The translations under genes and the position numbers were made by a program. Positions 24,771 through 33,442 of a stretch of 64,000 nt of DNA are shown one piece after another. This DNA comes from Prosthecobacter debontii (lineage in GTDB: Bacteria; Verrucomicrobiota; Verrucomicrobiia; Verrucomicrobiales; Akkermansiaceae), in NCBI GenBank assembly GCA_945870855.1, contig CAMBTP010000001.1, positions 118,918 through 182,917 on the forward strand. The letters run 5' to 3'. Numbering within the stretch: position 1 is the first letter of the stretch; each line of letters begins with the position of its first letter. The notes below the pieces were generated by a model that ran no database searches, was not told where the DNA came from, and worked only from the letters and a program-made list of their open reading frames with translations.

Positions 24771-27700
24771 ATGCTCACCGACATCATCACCTCAGACGAA
24801 CCCGCCCTCCGCGACCGCCCGCTCGCCGAAGCCTGCGCCGGGCTTTCCCGCGAACAGCTTCTTGCCGAGGCCTCCGCGCTCGACTCCTTCCGCCGCACCA
24901 GCGGAAACCTCTACCAGCGTGTCCGCGCCTTGTTTTTCCTCCACGCCATCCACCGCTACCATCTCTCGGGTGAGACTTCGGAAAACGACGGCCACATCCC
25001 CTTCGAGGGATACCGCCATCTCCTCGCGCGGCGTTTCCCCGAGGCCATCGATTTTTTCCTCGCCTCGCAACGCGAACAAGGTTCCGGCGACGCGATCTCC
25101 TCTGCCCTCGCCGCCGCCTATCACCAACTCGCTTTCCAGACCCTCGCCGACCAAGTTCGAAAATCCGTCCGCACGGTTCGCGGCAATCAATGGATGTTTC
25201 GCATGGGCCACCCCGCCGAACACCCGCTCCGCATCCGCCGCGAGTTGCTCGCGCACGATGGACACAACTACCCGATCCTGCTGGAGCGCACTCCTGTCCG
25301 CATGGATCTCACTCACTCCGCTTGGTCGGATATCTTTTTCCTCGGCATGGATTTTCCCGAGGGCGCGAAGGTCATTAACGTCTCCATCGACCTCGCGATC
25401 CATGGCTCCGGAAAAATACCCGCGCCGCCCGTTTCCGCCTACCTGCGCGTGATCGACCGCCCGGTGCTCCGCCTTACCAGCATCGACCTAAAGGCCACCG
25501 CTGAGATTGATGCGCTGGCCGATGTCTTCGATTTCGCCAAGGACCACCTCGGCCTCCTGAAAGCGGCGGTCATCGCCTCCGGCCTCATCCCTCCCGGTAT
25601 CGAGGGCTCGGGAAAACCGCTTTCGGAAATCCTCGCCATGCTCGTCGGCCCGGGCCGCGGACTGGAGTTGGTCTCCTCGGTGAATCACATCCCGAAAGGC
25701 TCGCGCCTCGCCGTTTCCACAAACCTCCTCGCCGCGCTGATCTCCGCTTGCATGCGGGCCACCGGCCAGGCAGCCAGCCTCACAGGAGAGCTGGCGGAAA
25801 ACGAACGCCGCCTTGTGCTTGCTCGCGCCATCCTCGGGGAGTGGATCGGCGGTTCGGGCGGCGGCTGGCAGGATTCCGGCGGTGTCTGGCCCGGCATCAA
25901 GCTCATCGAGGGTAGCTTCGCCGCCGAGGGCGATCCCGAACAAGGCGTCTCGCGCGGGCGTCTCATGCCCACGCACCATGTCTTCGGCGAAAACGAGATT
26001 CCGGCGGCCGCGCGCAAGGCCTTGCAGGATTCGCTCGTCCTAGTCCACGGCGGCATGGCGCAAAACGTCGGCCCCATTCTGGAGATGGTCACCGAGAAAT
26101 ATCTCACCCGCGCCAGCGCCGAGTGGGCGGGCCGCGGCGAAGCGCTTTCGCTGTTGGATAAGATTCTAACAGCTCTCCGCTCCTCTGACGTCCGCGCCCT
26201 TGGCAAGCTCACCACGGAAAACTTTCGCGGCCCGCTGCAGACCATCATTCCATGGGCCACGAACCTCTACACGGAAACCCTCATCGCCCGCGCGGAGGAG
26301 GAGTTCGGCGGGGATTTCTGGGGCTTCTGGATGCTCGGCGGCATGTCCGGCGGCGGCATGGGTTTCATCTTCGATCCATCTCGCAAAGCCGAAGCTCAGG
26401 CACGCATGCTCGCGATCATGTCGGAAACGAAAACCCTGCTCCGCAACGCGTTACCCTTCGCGATGGAGCCGGTAGTCTATGATTTTTCCATCAATCCCCA
26501 CGGCACCTTCGCAACCTTGCTAAATGGCGCGGAAGCCGCCCTGCCGCCGGATTACTACCAGCTCCACCTCGCCCCGCTACTACGCGCCGAACCCGGCGAT
26601 CTATCTCCCGCCCAACGCGCCGAGCTCTCCCGCTTCGCCTCGCTTTCCCGCAGCAATCCGGACTTCCGCGCCTCGCTTTCCAATCTGCTCGAAACCCTTG
26701 TCCCTTCGGGCGGTGGCAGTTCCCCGCAGTCTGGAGCACTCGCCGAACTTCTTGAAAAATGGGGCTTCGATCCCGAGCAGCACGAGGCAATCCGCCGCGA
26801 CCTGCTCGCCGACCGCATCGGCCTCGCACGCAACCGCCTGCCCGCGATCACGGAAATCACCGATGTCCTCCCCGAGGACTACACCGATCTCACACGAACT
26901 CCGCCCTCTGTGGAAACCATCGACCTCGGAAAAGCCGCGCTCGCCGAGGGATCGGTCGCCGTTGTGTCGCTCGCCGCAGGTGCCGGGTCGCGCTGGACGC
27001 AGGGCGCGGGTGTTTGTAAGGCGCTCAATCCTTACGCGAAGCTCGGTGGAAAACACCGCACTTTCATCGAGACCCACCTCGCGAAATCCCGCCAACGCGG
27101 CGCGGAGGCGGGCGCGACCATCCCGCACGTTTTCACCACCTCGTATCTAACAGACGGGCCGACCCGTGAATTCCTGGAAAGCCACGGCAACTACGGCTAC
27201 CCCGGCCCGCTCCATCTCTCGCCCGGCCGCGCCGTGGGCCTGCGGATGATCCCGACCGAACGCGACCTGCGTTTCGCTTGGGAGGAAATGCCGCAGCAGG
27301 CGCTCGACGAGCAGCAGCAGAAAATGCGCGATTCCCTCCGCACCGCCCTCATCGGCTGGGCGCGCGGGGCAGGGGAGGCGGGCGATTATATCGACAACCT
27401 ACCGCTCCAGTGCCTGCATCCCATTGGGCATTTTTACGAGCTTCCCAACCTCCTCCTCAACGGCACCCTCGCCCGCCTTCTAACAGAACGCCCCGGACTG
27501 AAAACCCTCATGCTCCACAACATCGACACCCTCGGGGCCGATGTCGATCCCGCCCTCCTCGGCCACCACCTCGCCAGCGGAGCCGCGCTCACCTTCGAGG
27601 TCATCCCGCGCCGCTTGGAGGATCGCGGCGGCGGTCTCGCTCGGGTCAACGGCCGCCCGCGCCTCCTCGAAGGCCTCTCCATGCCCCGCGAGGAGGACGA

Positions 27701-28094
27701 GTTCCACCTCTCCTTCTACAACTCCATGACCACATGGATCGACATCGACCGCTTCCTCGCGCTCCTCAAACTCGACCGCACCTCCATCCTCGCCGGTGAA
27801 ACGGCCGCCATCGCCGCTGCGATCCGCGCCCTCGCCGCCCGCATGCCCACTTATCTCACCTTGAAAGACGTAAAAAAACGCTGGGGCAACGGCCAGGAAG
27901 ATGTTTTTCCCGTCACCCAGTTCGAGAAACTATGGGGCGACCTCACCCTCCTCCCCGATATTGAAACCGCCTACGTCGTCGTCGATCGCCTCCGCGGCCA
28001 GCAGCTGAAAGACCCCGCCCAGCTCGATGCTTGGTTCCGGGATGGATCGGCGGATCACATCGCCAAACTCTGCGGCTGGGGTGCGAGAGGGTGA
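24771..28094 (+). CDS. GHMP-type sugar kinase fused to UDP-sugar pyrophosphorylase-like domain
   Basis: 1107 residues. After a ~165-residue helical N-terminus, a GHMP-kinase-like region begins around residue 174 with TPVRMDLTHSAWSDI. It continues through IPKGSRLAVSTNLLAA, a divergent ATP loop, to GGGWQDSGGVWPGIKL at about 362, as in L-fucose/heptose kinases. From about residue 728 a UDPGP-type nucleotidyltransferase follows (VVSLAAGAGSRWTQGAG, then CKALNPYAKLGG and HNIDTLGADVDPALLG). Kinase plus pyrophosphorylase would turn a free sugar into a nucleotide sugar, as in Bacteroides FKP, but the domain order here is kinase first. Sugar and nucleotide are unknown. Confidence 0.8.
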   Translation: MLTDIITSDEPALRDRPLAEACAGLSREQLLAEASALDSFRRTSGNLYQRVRALFFLHAIHRYHLSGETSENDGHIPFEGYRHLLARRFPEAIDFFLASQREQGSGDAISSALAAAYHQLAFQTLADQVRKSVRTVRGNQWMFRMGHPAEHPLRIRRELLAHDGHNYPILLERTPVRMDLTHSAWSDIFFLGMDFPEGAKVINVSIDLAIHGSGKIPAPPVSAYLRVIDRPVLRLTSIDLKATAEIDALADVFDFAKDHLGLLKAAVIASGLIPPGIEGSGKPLSEILAMLVGPGRGLELVSSVNHIPKGSRLAVSTNLLAALISACMRATGQAASLTGELAENERRLVLARAILGEWIGGSGGGWQDSGGVWPGIKLIEGSFAAEGDPEQGVSRGRLMPTHHVFGENEIPAAARKALQDSLVLVHGGMAQNVGPILEMVTEKYLTRASAEWAGRGEALSLLDKILTALRSSDVRALGKLTTENFRGPLQTIIPWATNLYTETLIARAEEEFGGDFWGFWMLGGMSGGGMGFIFDPSRKAEAQARMLAIMSETKTLLRNALPFAMEPVVYDFSINPHGTFATLLNGAEAALPPDYYQLHLAPLLRAEPGDLSPAQRAELSRFASLSRSNPDFRASLSNLLETLVPSGGGSSPQSGALAELLEKWGFDPEQHEAIRRDLLADRIGLARNRLPAITEITDVLPEDYTDLTRTPPSVETIDLGKAALAEGSVAVVSLAAGAGSRWTQGAGVCKALNPYAKLGGKHRTFIETHLAKSRQRGAEAGATIPHVFTTSYLTDGPTREFLESHGNYGYPGPLHLSPGRAVGLRMIPTERDLRFAWEEMPQQALDEQQQKMRDSLRTALIGWARGAGEAGDYIDNLPLQCLHPIGHFYELPNLLLNGTLARLLTERPGLKTLMLHNIDTLGADVDPALLGHHLASGAALTFEVIPRRLEDRGGGLARVNGRPRLLEGLSMPREEDEFHLSFYNSMTTWIDIDRFLALLKLDRTSILAGETAAIAAAIRALAARMPTYLTLKDVKKRWGNGQEDVFPVTQFEKLWGDLTLLPDIETAYVVVDRLRGQQLKDPAQLDAWFRDGSADHIAKLCGWGARG

Positions 28095-28131
28095 AATGGA
28101 TCAGAATGTTCGGTGGGCGAGCAGTATTTGA

Positions 28132-28296
28132 GGGGAGCGCACGCGCCCTCGCGTGCTGTTTCTGGCGCCCTCGCCAAAAACTCGGCTGAAACTACGGACT
28201 GGCTCGAAACATGATCCCACGGCGATATCGTACCCCATTCCAGCCGCCGAGCAGCGAGGGCGCAGCCCGGAACACGCGAGGGCGCGTGTGCTCCCC
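28132..28296. repeat. ~165-bp element bounded by inverted repeats
   Basis: Arms at 28132-28160 and 28271-28296 are near-perfect reverse complements (core CACGCGCCCTCGCGTG-type sequence, with a few mismatches). The interior holds no credible ORF. It occupies most of the 319-bp gap between the convergent kinase fusion and mutS genes; the rest of that gap shows nothing. It resembles a small MITE/REP element. Confidence 0.75.
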
Positions 28297-28413
28297 ATCG
28301 GCTTCGCCGACGCTAAACCCACAACTTTCAGTCTTTTGCAGTGAATGGTCTATCCTAGCGGTCTATAGATAAAAAGGCGGTGGTGCACGAGCTTTGCGTG
28401 TTGAGGAATTCTG

Positions 28414-30909
28414 TTAGAAATCAAACAGGTTCATCTGCGGCGAGTTCGCCTGCGGTAGGTTGTCCTCTAGCTTTGTTGTCTTCGGCTTCGGGTGCTTTTC
28501 TATCGCGTCGGGTTTGGTGGAGTTCATCTCTAGGTGGGAGAGGATGGCTTTGGCGCGGGCGAGGACGGGTTTGGGTAAACCTGCCAAGCGGGCGACCTGG
28601 ATGCCGTATGATTTATCGGCTGGGCCGGGGAGAATTTTGTGGAGGAAGATGATTTCCTCGTTCCATTCGCGGACAGCGACGTTGTGGTTGGTGACGGCTT
28701 CGCGGGTGTTGGCGAGGTCGGTGAGCTCGTGGTAGTGGGTGGCGAAGAGGGTGCGGCACTTGATCTCATCGTGGAGGTGCTCGGCGACGGCCCAGGCGAT
28801 AGAGAGGCCGTCGAAGGTGGCGGTGCCGCGGCCGATTTCATCGAGGATGACGAGGGATTTCTCGGTGGCGTGGTTTAGGATGAGGGCGGTCTCCGACATC
28901 TCTACCATGAAGGTGGATTGGCCGCGTGAGAGGTCATCGGAGGCACCGACGCGGCAGAAGATGCGATCTACTAGGCCAATCGTAGCTGCGTCTGCTGGGA
29001 CGTATGCTCCGATCTGCGCCATCAAAGTGATGAGAGCGAGTTGGCGGATGTAGGTGGATTTTCCGGCCATGTTGGGGCCGGTGAGAATCTGGAGGCGGGA
29101 GCTTTCTGGGAGGAGTTCGGTGTCGTTGGGGACAAATTTGGTTTCCGTGAGGGTCTGCTCGAGGACGGGGTGGCGTCCGTTTGAAATGATCAGTTCGGTG
29201 CCTTGGGTGAGGGTGGGGCGGGTATGGCGGTGCAGCTGCGCGGTCTCGGCGAGGGCGCAAAGGACATCAATCTCGGCGATCGCGGCAGCGGTTTCTTGGA
29301 GGGGGCGGAGGTGGGTAACTACCTGCTGGCGGAGGCCGAGGAAGAGTTCGTATTCGAGCTGTTTCGAGCGTTCCTCGGCACCGAGGACTTTGTTCTCCAT
29401 TTCCTTGAGCGCGGGGGTGATGTAGCGCTCGGCGTTCGACATGGTTTGCTTGCGGGTGTAGTCATCGGGGACTTTGGCAAGCTGGCTGGTGGTGATCTCA
29501 ATGAAGTAGCCGAAGACGTTGTTGAATTTAATTTTGAGAGAGTCGATGCCGGTGCGCTTGCGCTCGTCCTCCTGGAGGCGGGCGATCCAATCCTTACCAC
29601 CGCGGGCGGCGGAGCGGAGTTCGTCAAGCTCGGGGGAGTGGCCGTCGCGGATGATGTTGCCGTCTTTGATGTTGGCGGGGGGCTCGTCGCTGAGAGCGGC
29701 TTCTAACAGGTCAGTGAGTTGTGGGAGAGGGTGGAGGTGGGAGAGGATTGTTGATTGATGATTGATGATTGTTGATTGGAAGAGGGAGGAGAGATCGTCC
29801 TTAAGAGCGGGGACTTGCTTTAATGAGATGCAGAGGGACTGGAGGTCGCGGGGGTTGCCGGAGTTTTGGGAGAGGCGGGAGGTGGTGCGCTCAATATCGC
29901 GGATGTTTTTTAGGGACTCTCTGGCTTTCGAGAGGAGGAAGGGTTCGGCAAGGAGGGCGGCGATGTTTTCCTGGCGGGCGGTGAGGGTTTCGATTTCGCG
30001 TAGCGGATGCAGCAACCAACTGCGAAGGAGGCGCGCGCCCATGGGGGTATGGGTGCGGTCGAGGACGTGGAGGAGGGTGTGCTTGGGGCCGGAGCGGGAA
30101 TCGATGAGGTCGAGGTTGCGCTGGGAGGCTTGGTCGATGAGAACATGGCGGCCGTTTTCTAACAGTCGCGGGGCATTCAGGTGCTCGCAGGGGCGGCGGA
30201 GCTGGTGGATGAGGTAATGGAGGGCGGCACCGGCGGCCGAGGCGGCGGCGTGGAGGTTTGCGCAGCCAAAGCCATCGAGCGAGTGGACGTTGAAATGCTT
30301 TTTCAGCAGATCGACAGCATGTTCGGGCAAGAAGGTATAGCCATCGTAGGGGAGGGCGTGGGGGTGGTTTTCTGAGAAATCGGAGATCTGGTGATCGGGG
30401 ATCAGTAGCTCGGAGGGGGAGATGCGGGCTAGCTCGTCGAGGAGCTGGGCGGTGTCGGTAAACTCGGCGATGATGAACTCGCCGGTGGTGTGATCGATGG
30501 CGGCGAGGCCGAAGGAGGTTTTATTTTTCGAGAGGGCGGCGAGGTAGTTCGGGCGCTGGTCGTCGAGGAGGGTGAGGTCGTCTATGGAACCAGCGGTGAG
30601 GATGCGGGCGATCTCTCGATCAACGAGTTTCCCAGGGATCGCCTCGGAAGTTTGCTCGGCGATGGCGACGCGTTTCCCCGCTTTCAGCAGGCGGGCGATG
30701 TAGTTTTGCGCGGCATGGTAGGGGACTCCGCACATGGGCGTGCCGCCGCGTTTTGTGAGGGCGACGTTGAGGATCGGCGCGGCGGTTTTAGCATCCTCGA
30801 AGAACATTTCGTAGAAATCGCCCAGCCGGTAAAAAAGGATGATGTCAGCAGGCAGGCTTTTCCTCATGGCGAGGTATTGAGCCATCATGGGGGTGGTGGT
30901 GCCGGACAT
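28414..30909 (-). CDS. mutS: DNA mismatch repair protein MutS
   Basis: 831 residues. The mismatch-binding domain I has FYRLGDFYEMFFEDA with the Phe-x-Glu pair. The ATPase domain has Walker A TGPNMAGKST near residue 607, and LVILDEIGRGT and ATHYHEL blocks follow. Around residues 374-388 a short insert (FQSTIINHQSTILS) is encoded by a GATTGNN heptamer repeat, a feature outside normal MutS sequence. The frame stays open, so the protein is probably functional. No mutL is adjacent. Confidence 0.97.
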   Translation of the reverse strand: MSGTTTPMMAQYLAMRKSLPADIILFYRLGDFYEMFFEDAKTAAPILNVALTKRGGTPMCGVPYHAAQNYIARLLKAGKRVAIAEQTSEAIPGKLVDREIARILTAGSIDDLTLLDDQRPNYLAALSKNKTSFGLAAIDHTTGEFIIAEFTDTAQLLDELARISPSELLIPDHQISDFSENHPHALPYDGYTFLPEHAVDLLKKHFNVHSLDGFGCANLHAAASAAGAALHYLIHQLRRPCEHLNAPRLLENGRHVLIDQASQRNLDLIDSRSGPKHTLLHVLDRTHTPMGARLLRSWLLHPLREIETLTARQENIAALLAEPFLLSKARESLKNIRDIERTTSRLSQNSGNPRDLQSLCISLKQVPALKDDLSSLFQSTIINHQSTILSHLHPLPQLTDLLEAALSDEPPANIKDGNIIRDGHSPELDELRSAARGGKDWIARLQEDERKRTGIDSLKIKFNNVFGYFIEITTSQLAKVPDDYTRKQTMSNAERYITPALKEMENKVLGAEERSKQLEYELFLGLRQQVVTHLRPLQETAAAIAEIDVLCALAETAQLHRHTRPTLTQGTELIISNGRHPVLEQTLTETKFVPNDTELLPESSRLQILTGPNMAGKSTYIRQLALITLMAQIGAYVPADAATIGLVDRIFCRVGASDDLSRGQSTFMVEMSETALILNHATEKSLVILDEIGRGTATFDGLSIAWAVAEHLHDEIKCRTLFATHYHELTDLANTREAVTNHNVAVREWNEEIIFLHKILPGPADKSYGIQVARLAGLPKPVLARAKAILSHLEMNSTKPDAIEKHPKPKTTKLEDNLPQANSPQMNLFDF
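29746..29779 (+). repeat. GATTGNN heptamer repeat inside mutS
   Basis: Units GATTGTT, GATTGAT, GATTGAT, GATTGTT, GATTGG in tandem. They are translated on the other strand as part of an Ile/Asn/Gln/Ser stretch of MutS. The same 7-bp period lies upstream of dnaE at 11128-11160. Confidence 0.85.
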
Positions 30910-31010
30910 GCGGGGATGCTGCGTGGCGAAACTTTAAACTTCAAATTTTAAACTCAGAGAAGAGGGGAATCTGGTGTTGTGATTTTCTCTGGGCTGTCGA
31001 GGATGGGGCC

Positions 31011-31634
31011 GTGAAGGATTTGCGGAAAGTGCGGGATGTGGTGTTTGGGGGAATTGATTTCGAGGGAGCTGGGGCGCAGCGTGGCAAAGAAGACTGGCCG
31101 GTGCAGATCGGGATGGCGACTTGGTCTCTGGAGGGCGGATTTGGGGATTTATTCGTGTCCTTCCTTGAATGCGAGGGCCAGGTGGATTGGTATGCGAAGA
31201 AGATTCACGGCATCGATGAGAGTAAGTTGGCGGGTGCGCCGAGTTTACTTTCGCTGTGGCCGGAGGTGAATGGCCGCTTGGGTAACGGGGCCGTGCCGGT
31301 GGCTCATGCGAAGGGGACGGAGAAGCGGTTTTTGCGAAAATTTCCCGGAAATCCCTTTGATCCGTGGGTGGACACTCTGTTGTTGGCGCGCGCGTCGTTG
31401 CCGGATTCCAAGAAGCACTCGCTGGGTATTTTCTGCGAGGATGTGGGTGTAGCGGACAAGGTTAGGGAATTGGTGCCGGGGCGGGACTGGCATGACGCAT
31501 TGTTCGACGCCGTAGCGAGCTTGGTTTTGCTGGAGTGGATCATCAAACGATACGGTCTGGAAGATCTGCCGCTGTGGGCGTTGGTGACTCCGAACACCGG
31601 CGCGTGGTATCGTTTGCGTAAGGCGATGACATGA
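31011..31634 (+). CDS. DnaQ-like 3'-5' exonuclease (DEDDh)
   Basis: 207 residues, GTG start at 31011. Exo I is GGIDFEGAG (Asp-x-Glu), the Exo II region is VAHAKGTEKRFL, and Exo III is HDALFDAVA, fitting HxAxxD of DEDDh nucleases. Family members include the proofreading epsilon subunit and oligoribonuclease-like exonucleases; the short length and lack of a tau-binding tail do not allow a choice. It is divergent from mutS with about 100 bp between and is followed 40 bp later by a membrane-anchored protein that may also be a nuclease. Confidence 0.8.
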   Translation: MKDLRKVRDVVFGGIDFEGAGAQRGKEDWPVQIGMATWSLEGGFGDLFVSFLECEGQVDWYAKKIHGIDESKLAGAPSLLSLWPEVNGRLGNGAVPVAHAKGTEKRFLRKFPGNPFDPWVDTLLLARASLPDSKKHSLGIFCEDVGVADKVRELVPGRDWHDALFDAVASLVLLEWIIKRYGLEDLPLWALVTPNTGAWYRLRKAMT

Positions 31635-31674
31635 TGTCCGCCCCTCAAATTCTAAACTTCAAAGCTTAAGGAAG

Positions 31675-32508
31675 ATGATGAGGCGGGCAGTGCAGGGTTT
31701 TTTCGGGGTGTTGTTTGTGGCTCTGATCATTTTCGTAGCCACGAGAGAACCGCGCAAGCCGTCTCTGCTGAGGTGGGAGAAGCAGGAACGGGTGATGAAA
31801 AGCGCGCTCAACAAGGCCGCCGATCGCAATGCGGATAGCGCCGATATCGAGCTGATCAAGGGGCTTTTGAAAGAGGATCTCTCGCACCGTGATTTCGACT
31901 TCTCTCTTGTCGTGGAGGCGGTCTCCGGGAAGAAGGTATTGCCCGCAAAGGGAAGGGAATCGCAGGATCGGGTAGCTGCCGCCATCACAGCTGTCATGGA
32001 TCGGTTGCTTTTGGAAATGAACGCGGATGACTCGCCGATACGCGGGTTGCGACGCATCAACGAAGGCTCCCGGTTTTTCGAGGATGGCTTGCTGGAGGCT
32101 TTGGAAAAAATGGAGGGCGTCACCTGCAGCATACCGCCCACACGCGAAGGCTCCGCTCAGCGATCCGGATACCCTGATCTACGCATCACCGACGAGGCGA
32201 CGGGCGATGTTTATTATCTTGATCCAAAGCTCATGGAACGAGGCTCCACTACGAGCAGTCTGCGGACGTTCTATTTCGAACCCAAGGACAACACCCTCAA
32301 AATCACCGATGACGCGACGCATCTTCTGCTAGGCATCGAGCACGATGGAAAAGACGGCGAGTGGACATTTCTCGGCTACCAACTCGTCGATCTCTGCGGG
32401 CTCAAAGTCAGGCTGAAGGCGGAGTTCCAGGCATCGAACCGGGATCTTTACGCGGAGCCATCTGTTCTTGAAAAGCGGCAGCCCGCCGGAAAAAATGGCG
32501 GCGGATGA
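31675..32508 (+). CDS. Membrane-anchored protein with possible PD-(D/E)xK nuclease motif
   Basis: 277 residues, not assigned to a named family. A single N-terminal membrane helix (about 8-22) is followed by a soluble domain. In it, GYPDLRI (Pro-Asp at 167-168), a 14-residue gap and YLDPKLM (Asp183, Lys185) match the spacing of PD-(D/E)xK nucleases. An upstream helix with Glu136/Glu141 could supply the other acid. The motif is seen in the sequence; nuclease activity is inference. It follows the DnaQ-like gene by 40 bp on the same strand and precedes an mntR fragment. Confidence 0.6.
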   Translation: MMRRAVQGFFGVLFVALIIFVATREPRKPSLLRWEKQERVMKSALNKAADRNADSADIELIKGLLKEDLSHRDFDFSLVVEAVSGKKVLPAKGRESQDRVAAAITAVMDRLLLEMNADDSPIRGLRRINEGSRFFEDGLLEALEKMEGVTCSIPPTREGSAQRSGYPDLRITDEATGDVYYLDPKLMERGSTTSSLRTFYFEPKDNTLKITDDATHLLLGIEHDGKDGEWTFLGYQLVDLCGLKVRLKAEFQASNRDLYAEPSVLEKRQPAGKNGGG

Positions 32509-32546
32509 CAAAATCCACTTCGAATTGAACCAGCGGTTCAGTGGCG

Positions 32547-32639
32547 ATGGACGATTACCTCGAGCAGATCCTTCATCTTATCGAGGAGAAAGGCTACGCC
32601 CGCGCGGTGGACATTTCCTCAATGCTCGGGGTATCCTAG
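32547..32639 (+). pseudogene. Truncated mntR remnant
   Basis: A 30-codon frame (ATG 32547, TAG 32637-32639) encodes MDDYLEQILHLIEEKGYAR and then AVDISSMLGVS. This is the start of the MntR/DtxR winged-helix domain (family pattern MEDYLEQI..L....GYARV.DIA..L.V). The frame stops just where the recognition helix should follow, and no continuation is seen in any frame to 32757. It is a decayed manganese-responsive regulator; at most a 30-residue peptide could be made. Confidence 0.75.
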
Positions 32640-32757
32640 GCTAAATTCTATTTCCGACACTTTCTGTGTGGTCAACCGGCGGGTTATGCACCATGGTTTC
32701 CGATGGGTGGAGCATAAGTTGCTACGCTCGTTAAATTAACCAATACCAATAAAAGCT

Positions 32758-33345
32758 ATGCAAACCGCAAACGTAAATCTGCCAATCACCGTTACCGTGA
32801 GACATGAAAGTGTAACTGATTCCTTGCGAGAGTATGCCAAGAAGAAGATCGAGAGTCTTCATCTTGATTACCCGAAAATCATCGAAGCGAAGGTGATTCT
32901 GGACGTGCAGAGAAACCGTCACATCGCCGAAATTATTCTTTTTTGCACAAACCACATCACCATTGAAGCGCACACGGAAGAGCGTGATATGTATGTTGCG
33001 CTCGACGAGACGATCGAGAAAATCGCGAGGCGCATGCGCAAGCACAAGACCCGGCTTCTCAAAAAAAGCCGCCCGCACCGCAATCAGTCGATTCGTTATC
33101 TCGATGAGCGTTATTTCACCGAAGAAGCGATGGATCACCCTGAAGAATCCGAGCACGATCCAGTGCCGTTCATCATCCACCCGGAGAAATACGCGGTGAA
33201 GACGATGTTCAAGGAAGATGCGATCATGGAGCTGGAACTCACGGATCGTCCGTTCGTTCTCTACAAGAGCGCTCGTCGCGATTGCCTGACCATTGTTTAT
33301 CGCCGCAAAGACGGCGAATACGCCGCGCTGGATGTGAACAGCTAG
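32758..33345 (+). CDS. hpf: Ribosome hibernation promoting factor, long form
   Basis: 195 residues. The N-terminal HPF/YfiA domain (about 1-105) has ITVTVRHESVTDSLREYAKKKIESL and EERDMYVALDETIEKIARRMRK. A basic linker follows, then the C-terminal dimerisation domain of long HPF (from about 135, with AIMELELTDRPFVLYKSARRD). Long HPF joins 70S ribosomes into inactive 100S dimers in stationary phase. The gene is monocistronic and ends in a strong intrinsic terminator. Confidence 0.95.
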   Translation: MQTANVNLPITVTVRHESVTDSLREYAKKKIESLHLDYPKIIEAKVILDVQRNRHIAEIILFCTNHITIEAHTEERDMYVALDETIEKIARRMRKHKTRLLKKSRPHRNQSIRYLDERYFTEEAMDHPEESEHDPVPFIIHPEKYAVKTMFKEDAIMELELTDRPFVLYKSARRDCLTIVYRRKDGEYAALDVNS

Positions 33346-33372
33346 AACATCGCGTCATAGTTTAGACTCCCG

Positions 33373-33400
33373 AGGGGCGGCCGAGTGCCGCCCCTTTTTT
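33373..33400 (+). terminator. Rho-independent terminator of hpf
   Basis: Perfect 9-bp GC-rich stem (AGGGGCGGC/GCCGCCCCT) with a 5-nt loop CGAGT, followed by a T-run, 28 bp after the hpf stop. Confidence 0.93.
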
Positions 33401-33442
33401 ACTACCCTCCGCGTAAAGGCAGGCTTGCACCGAGGAGGGGCT

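Noticed and set aside
29746..29779. Tandem repeats in mutS considered as a CRISPR array
   Set aside because: The 7-bp period without spacers and in-frame coding rule this out; no CRISPR array was seen in the window.
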